DNA of 64,000 bases, taken from Altica lythri. Lineage: Eukaryota > Arthropoda > Insecta > Coleoptera > Chrysomelidae. The translations under genes and the position numbers were made by a program. Position 1 is the first letter of the stretch; every line of letters starts with the position of its first letter. Shown here in pieces: positions 27,340 through 40,572 of this stretch. The DNA lies in the NCBI GenBank assembly GCA_964028335.1, contig OZ034802.1, forward strand, positions 72,452,967 to 72,516,966, written 5' to 3'. The notes below the pieces were generated by a model that saw only the letters and a list, made by a program, of their open reading frames with translations, ran no database searches and was not told the DNA's origin.

Positions 27340-28270
27340 TATGTTTTGGTATCTGACCCTAGAATAAGGTAATGCCATGCATTCTGAGACTAGGTGTATT
27401 GAGATTTCATCCTTTACTTCTTCGAATCTACACTTTGCTACATCTACCAATTCTATTTTTTTCATGTGACCTCTTAATAAGCAGTACCTGGTTAATTTTT
27501 GCCTTATAATACGAAGGTTCGTCTTAGTAAGGTTTAAACAGCTGAAAGATCCTTTGCAGGAGCTTCTTCAATTGTGTTAGTCCTTCTAGATCAATTCAGT
27601 ACTTGGATTTTTCTATATTTACTTCTTGTTTATCTTTTGTAAGGCTGTACTTCTGCTGAATTCAAAAGTTGGTTCTGGTCCAAAATATGGGGTTTCGGTA
27701 TCTTTTTTGCCAGCTTATCTGTTATTTCGTGTTATTTTGTCCTAGTTTATTTAGTTTGCCTAGGCATTTCCATACCATTCTTAAACTGATTGTGTGAGAG
27801 TTCGGAGCTTTGATGGCTGCTTGACTATCTGAAATGAGTACAATCTTTTGTCTACGATAGTTCCTTTTTATCAAATACTACACATGGCACGGATTTCCGT
27901 TTGAAAATTGCTTGGGGTTTTCTGAGTATTCGACTTTAGGTCCAAAAACCCCTTCTTCTGTTCATTTATCTATCTTGTAGCCATCCGTATTTCATTTTAT
28001 GGCATTTTGATTTGACCTTAATACCTATGGTGTCTTTGTCCCGTTCAGAATAACTACCCAGTTTTGTGGTAAATTTTCTCGCAAAGTTAAATTTCTTTGG
28101 CATGTTATCTTAGGACTTATTATCCTTAGAGCTTGCTTAATTTTTTCTTGCAAGTTTATCAGCCTGCTCGTTGTCTTGTATTCCATTAGTTTAATACTTT
28201 TATGTTTTGCTAGGATAACAAGTTCTATAGGCATTTGTAAACTTTAGAGGTCTTTGAAATCCCAAAATTC
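27340..28270 (-). pseudogene. R1/I-like LINE remnant
   Basis: Minus strand: an RNase H start near 28025-28060 (WVVILNGTKTP) preceded by an open frame to 28234, and a C-terminal Cys/His tail near 27370-27430 (CRFEEVKDEISIHLVSECMA). The sequence between is full of stops. It resembles the 3' part of the element at 21.9-23.4 kb. Confidence 0.6.
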
Positions 28271-29600
28271 GCCTGACCATCTGTTTATTTGGTTACCGAA
28301 TAAAGTAAAGACCTTTACAATACGTTGATTGGTTTAGATTTGTAAACCCGTAATTAATTTTCCCATTTGCCTTGCAAGAAAGCATATACTGCCTCTTGAA
28401 ACACGATGTATATATTCCTAGAGAGACAGAGATTTGTATGTACTCGTCAGTAATGTAATGCTTCTTTAGTCTATGATCCGACTTTGTAATCCTGAAGCTT
28501 TAGGTCGATTGAACGCTTTTTGCTAAGTTGAGGTACTTATCTATGAAATCTTATCTAAGCAGGTAGTTAAGAACAATGTTGTCTGATTTTATCTCCTAGA
28601 TGCCTTTATCAATTTTCTTGTTTATTTTGCTGTACACTGATTAACTTTGACTTTCGATTGCGTCCTCTCGTGGTGAATTCTGGAGCTTAAAAATATTTTA
28701 CAAGATTTTCTCATGGTTGCTTTTATGAAACTATTTTTTTTGTAAACTTTCTGTGTCCAGTAGTTTCTGAGATATGGCCGCTAGCAGGCCTTAATGAAAT
28801 ACCCTGTATGTATGGCAACCTGATTGTTAGTCTATACATAACAATTGTCTGTCCATAATAGTTTTTATTAAAACATATAAAAAATCTACGATCATCTGCA
28901 AATTAAAGTATAACTTACAGAGACTTATAAAGTTTTTAGAGCAAAAGTTAAAAATTATTTGATTGTGTAAACCAAAAACTATATTAAAAGAAACGTTTTA
29001 AATAAAAAGTGTTTAAAAACAAAACAAAAAGTTAAAATCCAATCCTGTTTATTCTGAGCCCTTCCGGAAGCACCTATACACTCATTTTCTCTTCACAGTG
29101 TTCAACGTGGCGAAATCGAATTCTTATTTATTTTTATTTTTCAGCAAAGAAATCGGGTATAGACACTTACATGACTGGCTTCAAATCGAATATCGGATAT
29201 GTATGTAATTTTCAGACAATTCTTCTTATTTCTATTTTCGATTTTACTGACTCGTGTAGAGGTTCTGTCCGACAAAAATACATAACATTTGAAAACTTTT
29301 CCAATATCATACCATCCAATCAAACTTTTTAATGTATTGTTTTTTGAATCAAGATTTCATTAGAAAAAAAAACCAAATCAAATTATTTGTAAAGGAGAAA
29401 TTTGAAATATCTTGAATCTCAAAAAGTCTAAATATACATTTAATAAGAGTAACAAACATTTTCAGATCTACGAAAATCGTTAAATATTAACTTTAATTGA
29501 ACGTAGAAAAAACTATAGAAAAAAAAATAGCTAATTTGGATATTATTATTGTAAAAGATTAACACCCATGTATACAACCGTTCTTTGCACCATTGGATAA
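28271..29600. other. Nothing recognised
   Basis: Around 28800 there is an ACCCTGTATG string like the ends of the foldback element at 2752, so a broken relative may lie here. Otherwise no supported feature. Confidence 0.35.
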
Positions 29601-29639
29601 TTACATTGTGGCATTAACAGCGACAGCGATTGTAACCTC

Positions 29640-30150
29640 TTAATGCCTAGGCAAATTAAATGAACTAGGACAGAATAACACTGTTACCCTCCTATGGGTT
29701 CCAGGACACGTAGGAATAGAAGGAAATGAAACAGCAGACAGGCTGGCAAAAAAAGGAGCTGAAACCCCATACATGGGACCAGAACCATTCTGTGGAATCA
29801 GCAGTAGTACAATCTTAGAAAAACTAAGGAAAAAAAGTGATAGCGAAAAATCCAAGTACTGGAATGGTCTAGAAGGACTAAGACAATTGAAGACGCTCCT
29901 CGGAAACTATAACTAGAAGAGATCTCACAGCTGTCTTAACCTGAGTAAGAAAAACCTCAATACACATACTTTCAGAATGCATAGCATTAAGTACTTCTAG
30001 GGTCAAATACCTAGGGACATACGAAATAGAAAGGTAAAAATTACCTAATTTAAAACCCAATGATATCCTAAACTTTCTAAGGAAATAGGACTAGAAGTCT
30101 GAGAAATCATCAGAAATATAGCAAGAAAAGGGGGACACAATAGATCTTAT
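29640..30150 (+). pseudogene. LINE RNase H fragment
   Basis: The plus strand reads TLLWVPGHVGIEGNETADRL followed by AKKGAE at about 29675-29765, the last motifs of a LINE RNase H domain, then GISSSTILEKL. Later codons (to about 30150) have many stops but keep family-like phrases. Truncated on both sides. Confidence 0.75.
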
Positions 30151-31620
30151 AGATCGCAGGTGTATCTGTTACCCCTAACCACATACATACATACATAGTT
30201 ACCTCTTAATATACCCTTAAAGTAAAACCGTTCATATCAAGAGGTGTTACCAACCATAAATAAGCTTAAAAACAATGAATCTCCTAGAAATAATATGTTT
30301 TTTTAATGTTTCAAAAATGAAGAAAAGTCATTATACAGAACTCTGCACACGCTCATATCACTAATATTGGAAAGTGAAACAATCTTAATCAACAGAGAGA
30401 AAGTATAATCGTCCTCATACACAAAAGCCCGATAAAAAAGTGCAGCAATTACTGAGAAATCTGCCTTCTTAGCACTGCATACAATATATAGTTCTGAAAG
30501 TTCCAAAAACAATTACAGAAGAAAATAATAAAGTCCATTCGTGCGGATTCTGAAGAGACAGATCAATAGTAATCAAAGACAATTGCTGAAATAGCATTTG
30601 GCAGCATATTACGTGTTAACGGTGAAAATAGCAATTCCTAAAAATCTATTAACATAACCAAGATATGTGTTCCCAAATTGGAATACGAATCGATGATAAA
30701 CTTTTCAATCCTTTTGAAATAAATAGCAGACTTAGCAGGAGAAATCGTTATTTTCAATTTTATTTCACATTGCTCTTGAGAAAGTTATAGAATGGGCTGA
30801 AATGAGCGTTGAACTTATTGTTCGGGCTCAAAATTATTTCTGGCTTTTGTCAATGACATTGACATAGTGAGCAGCTTTTTACTTATTACAAAAGAAGGTA
30901 GAAACGCAAGCTGAACAATAAGTTCTCCCAATAAACTAGCAAAAAACAAAAATCTACATACTAGCAGCACGGACCGTAGATAAAGGGTGGACCAGAATGT
31001 CAATGTGAGAAAATACAAATTCAAGAATGTTTAGGATATGAGAAGCATCAAAAAATTTCTCACAAAAATTACATTTATTAATTTGTAAACAACCGAAGGT
31101 TATGTACCTAAGTACTACAACAAAGTAGCCACGGGTCCTAATTTTAAACATAACCTCAGTTTTTATACAATTATATTATATTAATTCTTCTTTTCCGCAC
31201 TATTTTTTTTTATTCGCTACAGACAATTTGTGTTCTCCAAATGTTACCTGTTATTGTTGGCACTTTCCACTTATTTTTGGTACTTTTAACATTTGGCCAA
31301 GTATTCAATTTATTTAATGACCTTTGACGTTTTGCAAGCGACTCGTGTACAACAAACGTAAATTTAAGAAAAAACTTTGAACGTAGGTTTTCTTAACCAC
31401 TGCAAAACTCATCAACACAAAATTGCTGAGTGTAAATCTAATTTAAGAAATTTATGAAATATGCAAACAGGACATGTATAAAGAGAGGTACTAAAGACGA
31501 CCTGGAAAGGAACACCAACAGGACGAAAAACCCTGGTGCGCTTTCGAATAAAGTGACGTGTCATGTGGATGCACAACTAAGGACTTAAAGGTTAATAGTA
31601 AAATGAGCCAAGAAAAACCA
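30151..31620. other. Nothing recognised
   Basis: Short CATA repeats at about 30185. The frames in this stretch are short and composition-driven. Confidence 0.35.
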
Positions 31621-31623
31621 AAA

Positions 31624-31660
31624 TAACTTATAACTTATAACTTATAACTTATAACTTATT
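31624..31660. repeat. 7-bp tandem repeat (AACTTAT), about 5 units
   Basis: AACTTAT repeated head to tail about five times without error. Confidence 0.85.
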
Positions 31661-33435
31661 TTTACAAAGAAGCTTAGCTTTTTTTGGCCACTCTCACAAT
31701 TTTTTTTTTGTTAATATATTTTCATCGAGAGGTAAAGTTAGGGTTACTTTAGTGAAATTGCTGGATTTTTTAACTCTATACTGTATTTTTAATCAATTTA
31801 GGAGAAACACTTGCTGCACAATCACCTAAATGTTAAGCAATCTCCCTGCTACATTCCCTTTTCAGGAAGTTATCAATTAAAAGTGTTAGAAAGCCTTCAA
31901 CTCACTGCTTCTGTAACTAATTTTCAGTCACAGTTGTCGTTTTCGTTTTTGTTTCCAACAAGGCAGAGTAGAGAGAAGTAGGTACGCCCTTTTCACGAAA
32001 ATGCCCAAATAGCTTACTTCCTCATTTTAATTTCTAATCCCGTATACGTCCTGACATCTACGAGGAAAATCTCTCGAAAATCCTGAATTACTTTATCAAC
32101 ATTGCCGGTAAATTTTTAATTAAATCTAATAAATTGATAGATACAAAAAACAGAGATTAAGAACTATTGAGATATCGTTGTTTTTTATTATATTGTTGTT
32201 TAAGTAAATCAATATTTTATTATTACAATAACTGTTAAAAATGATATTAGTACTGGTTTTAGTATTTTATATAAATAAAAAAATTGTTTTAAACTTAATC
32301 GGATTTAAACGGTTTCATGTTGCTTATAAAATACAAAATTCCATTAAAATCCTTACTTTCTGACTTCGGGCACATCCAAAAAGAAAACACGTATCCCATA
32401 TATACTTTATCTTTGAAAGTTTAAGCGAAACCTATAGGAAATCTGTAAATCCCAGCTTAGGATTGCGAACGCCGTTTTATCTCCTTATTTCTTTGTTTTT
32501 CAACTTAGTACCGAAAGATAGCTAATATGTTATGGAACTTTACGTTTTTGATTAAGAAAATAACAATATAAGAATACCTAATTATAAGAAATTTATATTT
32601 TACATCTCTTAAATCATACACCCGTAAATTTTCTAGTATATAATCTACGAGATCGGTTTACTTATATATTTTTTTGCCAAAATATTTGAACAAACTCTAA
32701 TACACATGAACGTTAAGAAATTTACTTATCTGTTGCTCGTCAACATCTACGGGACATACGTTTATACGTACAAATTTCACTTTAGCTCTGACGTTGAGTT
32801 GCGCACAAGTTTATGATGAACCAAGGTGGGGAGACGCTCAGATTGTCGGTCTTGAGACAATGTCTTCTGGCTTTGTTGCAATGCTCTCTCTTCTTCATTT
32901 GTGCTTATCACAGCTAAAGTGAAATTGGGCAGATTGTAGAGTAGATTTATTTACGAATATTTTTAATTCTTAAAAACGACCAATTGATCGAATCAACGAA
33001 TTTGAAATTTAAATATGCTAGTTCGTAAAAATATTAAAATGATACAAAAAACCTTTAAGGATAAGCAGTACAAGATAAGTAAAATCGTTTTAAAGTGGCC
33101 TTTTTACTTTATCAAACCAATCTAAATCATGACTTGAAGTGCGAACTAGCATAAACATAAAATTTTAAGAAAGCTAATATTTCAAAAGCTTTTCGACGTA
33201 TTCGCTTAGTATTTTTTGTGCAGTGAGATATTACAGTGTTTCCAAATTAAAGTGATTATTTCCTTCGATTCAAATTAACCAATAGAATGTCATATTTTTT
33301 TGAAATCGGACCAATCAGAAGCAAATATCAGCAACTATTGCACTAGAACAATATCAGCGACTATTGCACTAGAGAAATAGTCACGTCAAATATAAATGTC
33401 AAAAATTTATCTTCTCAGGAAATAATCTTCCTAAA
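31661..33435. other. Nothing recognised
   Basis: No supported gene or element. One direct repeat, ATCAGC(A)ACTATTGCACTAGA, occurs twice around 33328-33375. Confidence 0.35.
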
Positions 33436-33680
33436 TATAACGCGACCTTGATTAATAGTCTGCTATTTTTGTTGTTGCTAAATTTCTCGAATATTTTACA
33501 ATTTGTTTCGACATAATTTGACATTAATAATCAAAGATTAAAGCCCTCAAACTAAAGCTCTCGGGCTTTAATCAGATTATTAATGTCAAATTATGTCTCA
33601 ACAACTTGATACTAAAATATTCTCAAAATCTAGATACCACAAAAATAGCCGACTATAATCAAGGTCTTGTTATATTACCC
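33436..33680. mobile_element. Foldback element, about 245 bp
   Basis: Its two halves are inverted copies. The inner arms GACATAATTTGACATTAATA (from about 33509) and its reverse complement (ending about 33598) flank a short loop. The outer arms share ACCTTGATTATAGTCGGCTA-like sequence with small differences. No coding sequence. Confidence 0.75.
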
Positions 33681-33980
33681 TTGATTATTTTTTTTTATTT
33701 AATTTATTAATAATCAAATTAAATATGAAACATGGTTCATAAGGTCATGAAATTTTATATACTTTATGGAAATATAACCAACAGAAGGTAGAAAATTAAG
33801 CAGTTTTAATTGATTTAAAACAAGTTTAGCAACATGTACCTTCATATATGATTTACAAAACTTTAGATACAATATTATTTCAAGTATTGGAAAAAATATT
33901 AAAAAACCGATATTGAAAAGAACCATGACATTTAAAAACGAAAAGAAGTAACTTTACCAAGAGTTCATTTAGTACCAGTG

Positions 33981-34012
33981 TTTGATAAAGCTACATCGTA
34001 GTGAAACGCGTC
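33981..34012 (+). ncRNA. Degraded hammerhead-like motif
   Basis: Plus strand: TTTGATA (for CTGATGA), stem II GCTAC/GTAGT, GAAAC, GCGTC. The order matches a PLE hammerhead but the core box has two changes, so it would be inactive. No GIY-YIG fragment is seen beside it. Confidence 0.3.
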
Positions 34013-34196
34013 ACATATTACTAAGTAATAAATCGTGGATATCGTGAAAACAATTGTGTTTTTATTTACATATAGTTATGGATATCCATCAAGTAACAGC
34101 CAATTCAATCAAAATATTTACCAAACAACACTAATAAATTTAATTGTGTACAAATATAGGTACTTATTGTATGTTTTTTTTGTGAAGTACAGTGTT

Positions 34197-35170
34197 TTAA
34201 TATGAAATATGTCCACCGTTCGCTTTAATAACTTCTTGGAGACGTTTTGGCATCAGGTCAACAAGTTTTTTACACTTTTCTGTGATTTGAAGATTCAAAA
34301 CCACTAACAATTTTTCTTTTGTTGTGCATACCATTTTACGCAGACTAGCTTCCAGAATCGCCCACAGATATTTAAATGGATTGAGATCCGGTGAGTTTCC
34401 TGGCCATTCAATGCATTGTATATTGTTGTCCTTGAAATATTTGGTCATGATTTGAGACGTGTTCAAAGCTTGTTTAAAAATTGGTTGATCATTAGCATCC
34501 ACTTTTCTCAGCTCTCCTTTCCAACAAGTCTTTGGAAATTTTTGGGAATTCATCATGCCTGTAATTGGCTCAAGGGATCCAGTATCTTGATAAGAAAAGC
34601 AGCCCCAAAATATCTTCTTCAAAGGATGTTTAACTCCTTGATCAATATAAGCCAACATATGTTTTTCAATTTATTTTGACGAAACGCAACCGTTGCCGTT
34701 GAACCAGAAAGTGGCTCTTATCTGAGAACAACACTTCTCTCCAATCTTTAGCAATCGAGCTCATATATTTTTTTGCCTAATCATACCGTTGTTTTCTCAT
34801 TCTAGCAGTCAATAGCTATTTTCTGAGTTCTTACTGATATTCTCCTATCTTCCAAAAGGCATCCTTGCATCATAGAGTTATGCATAATATCTACAGCGCA
34901 TTCTATATGTTTCTGAAGATTTTTACCTTGCTTTTGGTTAAATTTCCTGTTCCTCACTAAATATGCTTCATCCCTTGCAATTGTCTTCCTTTTCCTTTCA
35001 CGTTTACCGTTTGTGTTCACCACAATCGTCCCAGTTATCCTCTTCAGCTTTAAAATCTTGTTAACAGTTCTCAAGCTCACATTTTATTCCTTTGTGATAT
35101 CTCTTTGAGTCGTGGATGTATGTTCAATTAAAGTAATAATTTTAGAACATATTTTTGAAGACATATCCAT
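34197..35170 (-). pseudogene. Tc1-like transposase pseudogene
   Basis: Minus strand. The N-terminal helix-turn-helix part (35170-34802) has SLRTVNKILKLK and RKRKTIARDEAY. The DDE part (34658-34197) has TKYFKDNNIQCIEWPGNSP, then DLNPFKYLW. The third catalytic residue, normally the Glu of NPIE, is Lys here. Stops lie between the parts (about 34660-34800). Length and order fit a Tc1 element; the TIRs were not resolved. Confidence 0.85.
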
Positions 35171-35736
35171 CCTTAAAAATCAGCATGAAATAAAGTCCTG
35201 ATTCAATGAGTTCTAGACACAGTAAGAAATACAACCATAGACATAACTCGTCTATAACTTGGTTACGTCTCATTGTTGACTAAGAATCAGAGACAGTCCA
35301 AGAGTCCAAGAATTTGTGACCAAATGCCCCCAGCATTGAATTAGACGTGTAGCCAGGATAGACATGCATTAAGAATCTGAAGACTAAGGTTAGTACGTTT
35401 AGTCTTAAGAATAACTATATGGTCAGGTGTAGTTTTGAATAGCGTTAGTCACTGTTTAAAAAATCCAACCTGAGTTCGCTCTAAAATATCTCCATATCTC
35501 AATCCCCAGACTTCATCACCGTAGGACATCATAGTGGTACCTACTTATGTGGTACTTGATTCTGTCTTTCCAACGTCTTTAACCTAAGTTTTGCAATTTG
35601 GGAAATTTTAACCTTAGATAATGCGTCGAGTGCTGTCAAGGTTACTCTAAAACTGATTTCCAAGATTGCTTCGGGCGTGTTATTTAATAAAATAGGATTA
35701 CTTAAAAGAATTTTAATTCCCAAAAACAAAAAAAAA
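35171..35736. other. Nothing recognised
   Basis: No supported feature between the Tc1 pseudogene and the short TIR element. Confidence 0.35.
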
Positions 35737-35973
35737 CACTATACTCGATCCGTTCAAAAGCTGAAATTCAAGGACGCGTGATCAGTGGCTGGCCGGCGTA
35801 ATCGTACGATGCCACGCGTTCTAAACTGAAATAACGAAGGACAGTTTACACTGTACTCATACCAGAGATAATTTAAACTGTAGGCATCGAGGGTGGGTAC
35901 TTTTTAGTTAAGTGGTGTAAATCGGACTTGTGACGTTGGATCATTCTATCTTTTGAACGGCTCGACTATGGTG
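35737..35973 (+). mobile_element. Intact short TIR element; empty site of the Polinton
   Basis: 237 bp with inverted ends CACTATACTCGATCCGTTCA and CACCATAGTCGAGCCGTTCA (right end reversed). Its reverse complement matches the two halves flanking the Polinton (5197-5372 and 15995-16101) and runs through the insertion point with a single ACTGTC. It lacks about 45 bp present in the left half. No coding sequence. Confidence 0.9.
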
Positions 35974-36699
35974 GGAATAATTATAGGTAGTAGGTAGATC
36001 AAATACATTTTAGACAGTATTTTTTTAGGAACATTACAATATTTTAGTTATATTACTTTCCTATTAATTAATCAGTCCCTCGAATAACCTTTATTACGTA
36101 TTTAGTCTGATTCTGTCTAAAAATCTGTTTTATCTCTATTCTTGTATAATCTTAGAATTTGTAAAAACCATTAGAGATTACAACTTTACCGCGGTTCTTC
36201 TGTTGAATAATGTTTAGATTGGTTTCCATCTTTGTGGAATCCTTATACCTGCTGTTTACGCTTTACTAAATATTTTCTGTATTCTACACCCACATCAACA
36301 GGAAGTTAGGCATGCTTAATAGAATAATGCATTTTTAATAACTTGCGAATTTCCCTTGCGCGTTAACATTGGTATCGTCTTAATGTTAATCTTTCAACGG
36401 CTTTTGTTTACGAAACAAATATGGCCGACGACGGTCTTAAGACTTTTACAGAGTGAACGTATATAGATAAATGTTCAATATTTTATTTATCTTTAAAAGA
36501 ATAAGTTTGTTATGGGACTTTTTGGTGAACTGAGTGAACGTAAAAAGAGCAATACAAAAAGTTACCAAGTTACTTTCTTTGCATGCTCGTATTTTTATAC
36601 ATAATTGTAGTGTGAAGCGTTCTTTCTTATGGGACGTTTTGGTGAACTAAGTGAATGTAGAAAAAGCGACAACAAAATGTTACATGGGGTATAGCTATC
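35974..36699. other. Nothing recognised
   Basis: AT-rich. A sentence-like repeat (GGGACTTTTTGGTGAACTGAG and GGGACGTTTTGGTGAACTAAG, about 36514 and 36631) indicates an old ~117-bp duplication. Confidence 0.4.
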
Positions 36700-37942
36700 G
36701 TCTATTTGTTTGCAGTTGGCAGCACAGTGAATTCACTATAAATGCAAATACTTCAAAGCCCAAGCAAGGGTGGTTCATGAAAAATAACTAAAAGTAGTAT
36801 ACATTTCTATTGAAACATAGTCATAGTTGTTATTTTTTGAAGAGTCCACCCTGTAATTAGGGATTAACTAACCCAAACTCCATAGAAACCCTGGATAATA
36901 TTGTCACAACAGGTAGCTGAATAGATCCCATGACCGTAGAACCGAAGTTTTTTTATAGGATAATTTAAATTAAAATAAAAATTAAAAGTAAAATAAAAAT
37001 ATGCTACATATTAAAAAGTAAGAATTAAATATAAATTAATGCAAAAAGCACTGACTCCTTTAATTGTCGGCTTCCATTTCGTCGTATTCATCCGACGATG
37101 ATTCAGATTCGTTGTCTGGTCCGATAGGAATTACAATGGGTTCGAACAGTTCTTTAATATTGATATCAACACTCCACAACCGTTCTTCTTCCTTCTTCAC
37201 ATGGTTTATGGCATTGGTCCAATTTTCCCGTGTTACGTTTCCAAAAGAATTTATCAAAAGTTGTCTTACGTCATCCAATTTAAAAGTTGTATTGTTTCTT
37301 GCTACATCACCTTTTACCTGTGCCCATATTAATTGTATAGGGTTTAATTGACAGTGATAAAGTCGCAAACGTAATACAATTATTCCTTTTTCCTTCGCCA
37401 TTTCGTCAATTACATATCTTTTATATTGTAATTTGTGGCGCTTTGCAATTTGCAGTTATTCCCAGCATGGTGTCGTCAAAAGAAATATATCTCCTTTTTT
37501 CCATGACGTCGTTGGTAACTTTTCTACCAGTTTTGAATGATAACTGGCGTTATCTAAGACAACCACTGCAGCACTTGGCAAAAAGTCCAATAGCTGGGAA
37601 AAATAATCTTCAAAAACATCAGAGGTCATTTCCTCGTGATAAGCTTTGGTTCACTTTAATACAAAGTCTAATAACCCATTTTCTACAAAACCATGTTGCA
37701 ATTATACACATCCCTTAACACACCTAACGACAATTATTCTCGTTAAAATCAAAAAACAAAATATTCTAAATATTGTATTATGACTACTTATCCCTTACCT
37801 AAGAAGATTAAAATATGATGATTAAAAGAAATTTCTTAATACCGATATAAATAAGTACGTGCGCTACTGATTTAGGGTCTTGTTTACAACATTTTAAGAT
37901 TTAATGACTTTTCTTAGCTGCCAACTCCAAACAAATGGACTT
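36700..37942 (-). mobile_element. IS630-like DNA transposon remnant with TIRs
   Basis: The ends are inverted: CTATTTGTTTGCAGTTGGCA at the left and, reversed, CCATTTGTTTGGAGTTGGCA at the right. Between them on the minus strand is a broken transposase: SAAVVVLDNASYHS (second catalytic Asp) near 37570-37540, then after stops a 113-codon frame (37401-37060) with YHCQLNPIQLIWAQVKGD. The third catalytic residue is Gln instead of Glu. The tail ends in an acidic Ser-rich stretch (ESESSSDEYDE), a habit of this family. The same family has a fragment at 20381-20830 that keeps Glu. Confidence 0.75.
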
Positions 37943-38360
37943 AAACGCGCACGCAAACAACAGTTTTATTGCATCGGCAGCTTTTAATAGATACATATAT
38001 GTAACTATAAAAACTTTTAATGCCTCTTTCCTATGACATTTTCTAAAAATCGTATTGAACATAAAAAAAGCGACAGATTGTCAAAATTGATTACTTAATT
38101 ATGTTTAAATCTCTTATAAACAAATTAGTTATAACTTTTTATTAATAAAGATAAAGTAATTTTGCAAAGTTTAAGCTGAAATAATTAGGTAATATTAAAA
38201 TAAGAACTTTTAAAAGTTGATTGTACGTATGAAAGCTGAGTCATACTTGGAAAAGCCCCATCAAAAGCCTATTTTACAATTATTATTCACAAAATTTGTA
38301 ATATTTCAGGTTTTAAAATCGGATCAAAATTCACCAAATACCATTTTAATCATTTTTAAA

Positions 38361-38795
38361 GTAAAACTAGGGGTAACTCAGATTTTTTTTTCTGACGGAA
38401 GTAACGGTGTGACGTCAGCTATGGGACGAGCTTAAAAACCTTTTCCAACAAAACAAATTTGCATTGACATTTGAGTGGAATTGAGGTTATGTTTTGTTTA
38501 GAAGTTTATAAATTTTATTATGGTAATTTTGTAATTAATTATGTATTTAGGGAATAAAATCTATGTTTCACATTTTAGTTATCATAAACCTATTATTTCA
38601 TATATAAAAAATAATGCTTACTTTCAAATTCCTATTTCTAATCAATAATATAAATATAACATTTTATCATTTTTTGTAACGTATATAGACAATAAATATA
38701 AATGAATTGTAATTTAATATTTATTTTGCGATACGTACGTCAAATAAGTTTTACTTCAATCGCGCGTAAAGGTTACACGCACACTCTTTTTTTTT
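38361..38795 (-). repeat. Short copy of the 24 kb / 60 kb repeat
   Basis: The reverse complement matches the first part of copies A and B: GTGTGCGTGTAACCTTTACG start, TTTCATATATAAAAAATAA-like middle and an end with GAGTTACCCCTAG. It lacks the second, longer part seen in A and B, so it shows the basic ~430-bp unit. Confidence 0.75.
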
Positions 38796-39639
38796 CCATT
38801 TTTATATCATTTTTAATAGTGTGAGAAATACAATTAATTAAAAAATTAAATTGTTAAAATAGTACCCTCAAAAAATCCAATCTAAGCCCCAAAAATCATA
38901 CTCAACCCTCCCCTTGGCTTCTAGACTATTATGAAAAACTGAAAAAGAGTTTTTGCGGTAACTGTACCAAAAGTAATTTATTATAGACTAATTTTTGAGC
39001 AAATATATGAAGTTTTTTTAACATTCTTTAACATTAGTGTTTATGAAAATTTATTACGTTGTTTATATTTAAAAGAAGAAGAGGAGTTCTTAAATTTTGA
39101 TTTAGCTTAAGTGGTGGCGCATCCCTGTAAATACTCTTTAATGCCTTATATAAATTTATACACCCAAGATAGCTAAAACAGACAAAGAATTCTCAAAGCG
39201 CCAGCTAAAGAAGAAAATTCAATGAATAACATTTTATTGTAACGAATTCTGACAGAGTTCAAAAGTAATGAATACGAAATGGGTCTTATTTATCATAGAA
39301 TAAAATAGCCGAAGGTAAAACCCCAGAAAATGTTGATAGATGACTGTGAAGGAATTTTGTTAAAGAAATTTTCTACTTCGCTATTCGATTGCGAAGGTTA
39401 TTTATGACGTTAACCGTGTGGGAATTTCAAGAAAAAGGCAGTAAATTTTGGATAAGCTTACTGATTTTCTGCTTGTCTTTTTCTCAGATAAAACGTTTTT
39501 GATTCTTTAACTTATTTTAATACCCAAAAAAATTCTGCATTTTATAGTAACGTATGATTTGTATTATTTACGTCAGAAGGGTACTGTTAAGAATTTTCAT
39601 AGTAAACTGGCTCATTTGGATGGTGAACTTCGTACCACT
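38796..39639. other. Nothing recognised
   Basis: No supported feature. Confidence 0.35.
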
Positions 39640-40160
39640 TAACAATCTTTTATTTTTTTCGATTTTTCTACTTCCTCTATATACTTTCGGGATTTTGGGA
39701 TCTTTTTCATTTTTTTATTTTTTCTTATTTTCCTGTCATTTTGAGTTTTTACTCATTTATTAAATAATTTTTTTATTTTTTAAAATAATTTTTTTTAATA
39801 TTTCGATTTTTTTAGTTTTTTTCTGCTCATTTTTAACTATTCTTATTAATTTTTTTATTTAGTGCTATTTTTTCGATTTCGCCCGTCTATTATTTTGATT
39901 TCTTCCACCATTTTATATATTTTGTTTTCTTTATATTTCGTTTTTTTTTTTTTGAATTTTTAAGTATTATAATTTGTATGATTTTTATTGTGATTTTGTT
40001 TTTCTTTAATATTTTTTTTTTTTTGTTTAATTTTTGTGTTTCACTTTCATACCTATATTTAACCATTTTTAATATATTTTCTTAATTTTACCGATTTTTA
40101 TAACATTTTTGGTAATTGCTTTTTGTTCGTGTCTATCAACTTTTCCATTTTTCTTATTTT
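39640..40160. repeat. T-rich low-complexity tract
   Basis: Long runs of T broken by short TCGATT, ATTTTT or CATTTT units, with a loose period near ten to eleven. Equivalent to the A-tract arrays of 310-560 on the other strand. Confidence 0.7.
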
Positions 40161-40572
40161 ATCTCAATAAATTTAAATACAGCGCCATCTACCAGGTGTC
40201 TTAGCAGTCTAGATCTCCCGATCAAGAGGTTAGAGAGTTGTATCGATGATTTCACCTAGATCACTGTCTAATAATTTATAAAACTAAATCTATTATAAAT
40301 GAATCATTAAGTAAAAAAAACAATTTATAGCGGACTAAATGGTAAATCTAAACCATTTATAAATCTACTTACACACACCAAAAATTTAATTAAAATCGGT
40401 TTAGCTGTTTAGAATCTCAGTCACATACAAAAGTAGACAAGATTTTTATAGACATGCGCACGTATATGTATGTATTATTAAGTATGTATCTAATTAATAT
40501 AATTTTAATACTAAAACCATTTTTTAAACACTCTTCTTCTTCTTTTCTTATAGGCATTATTTTGCCGGTTTC

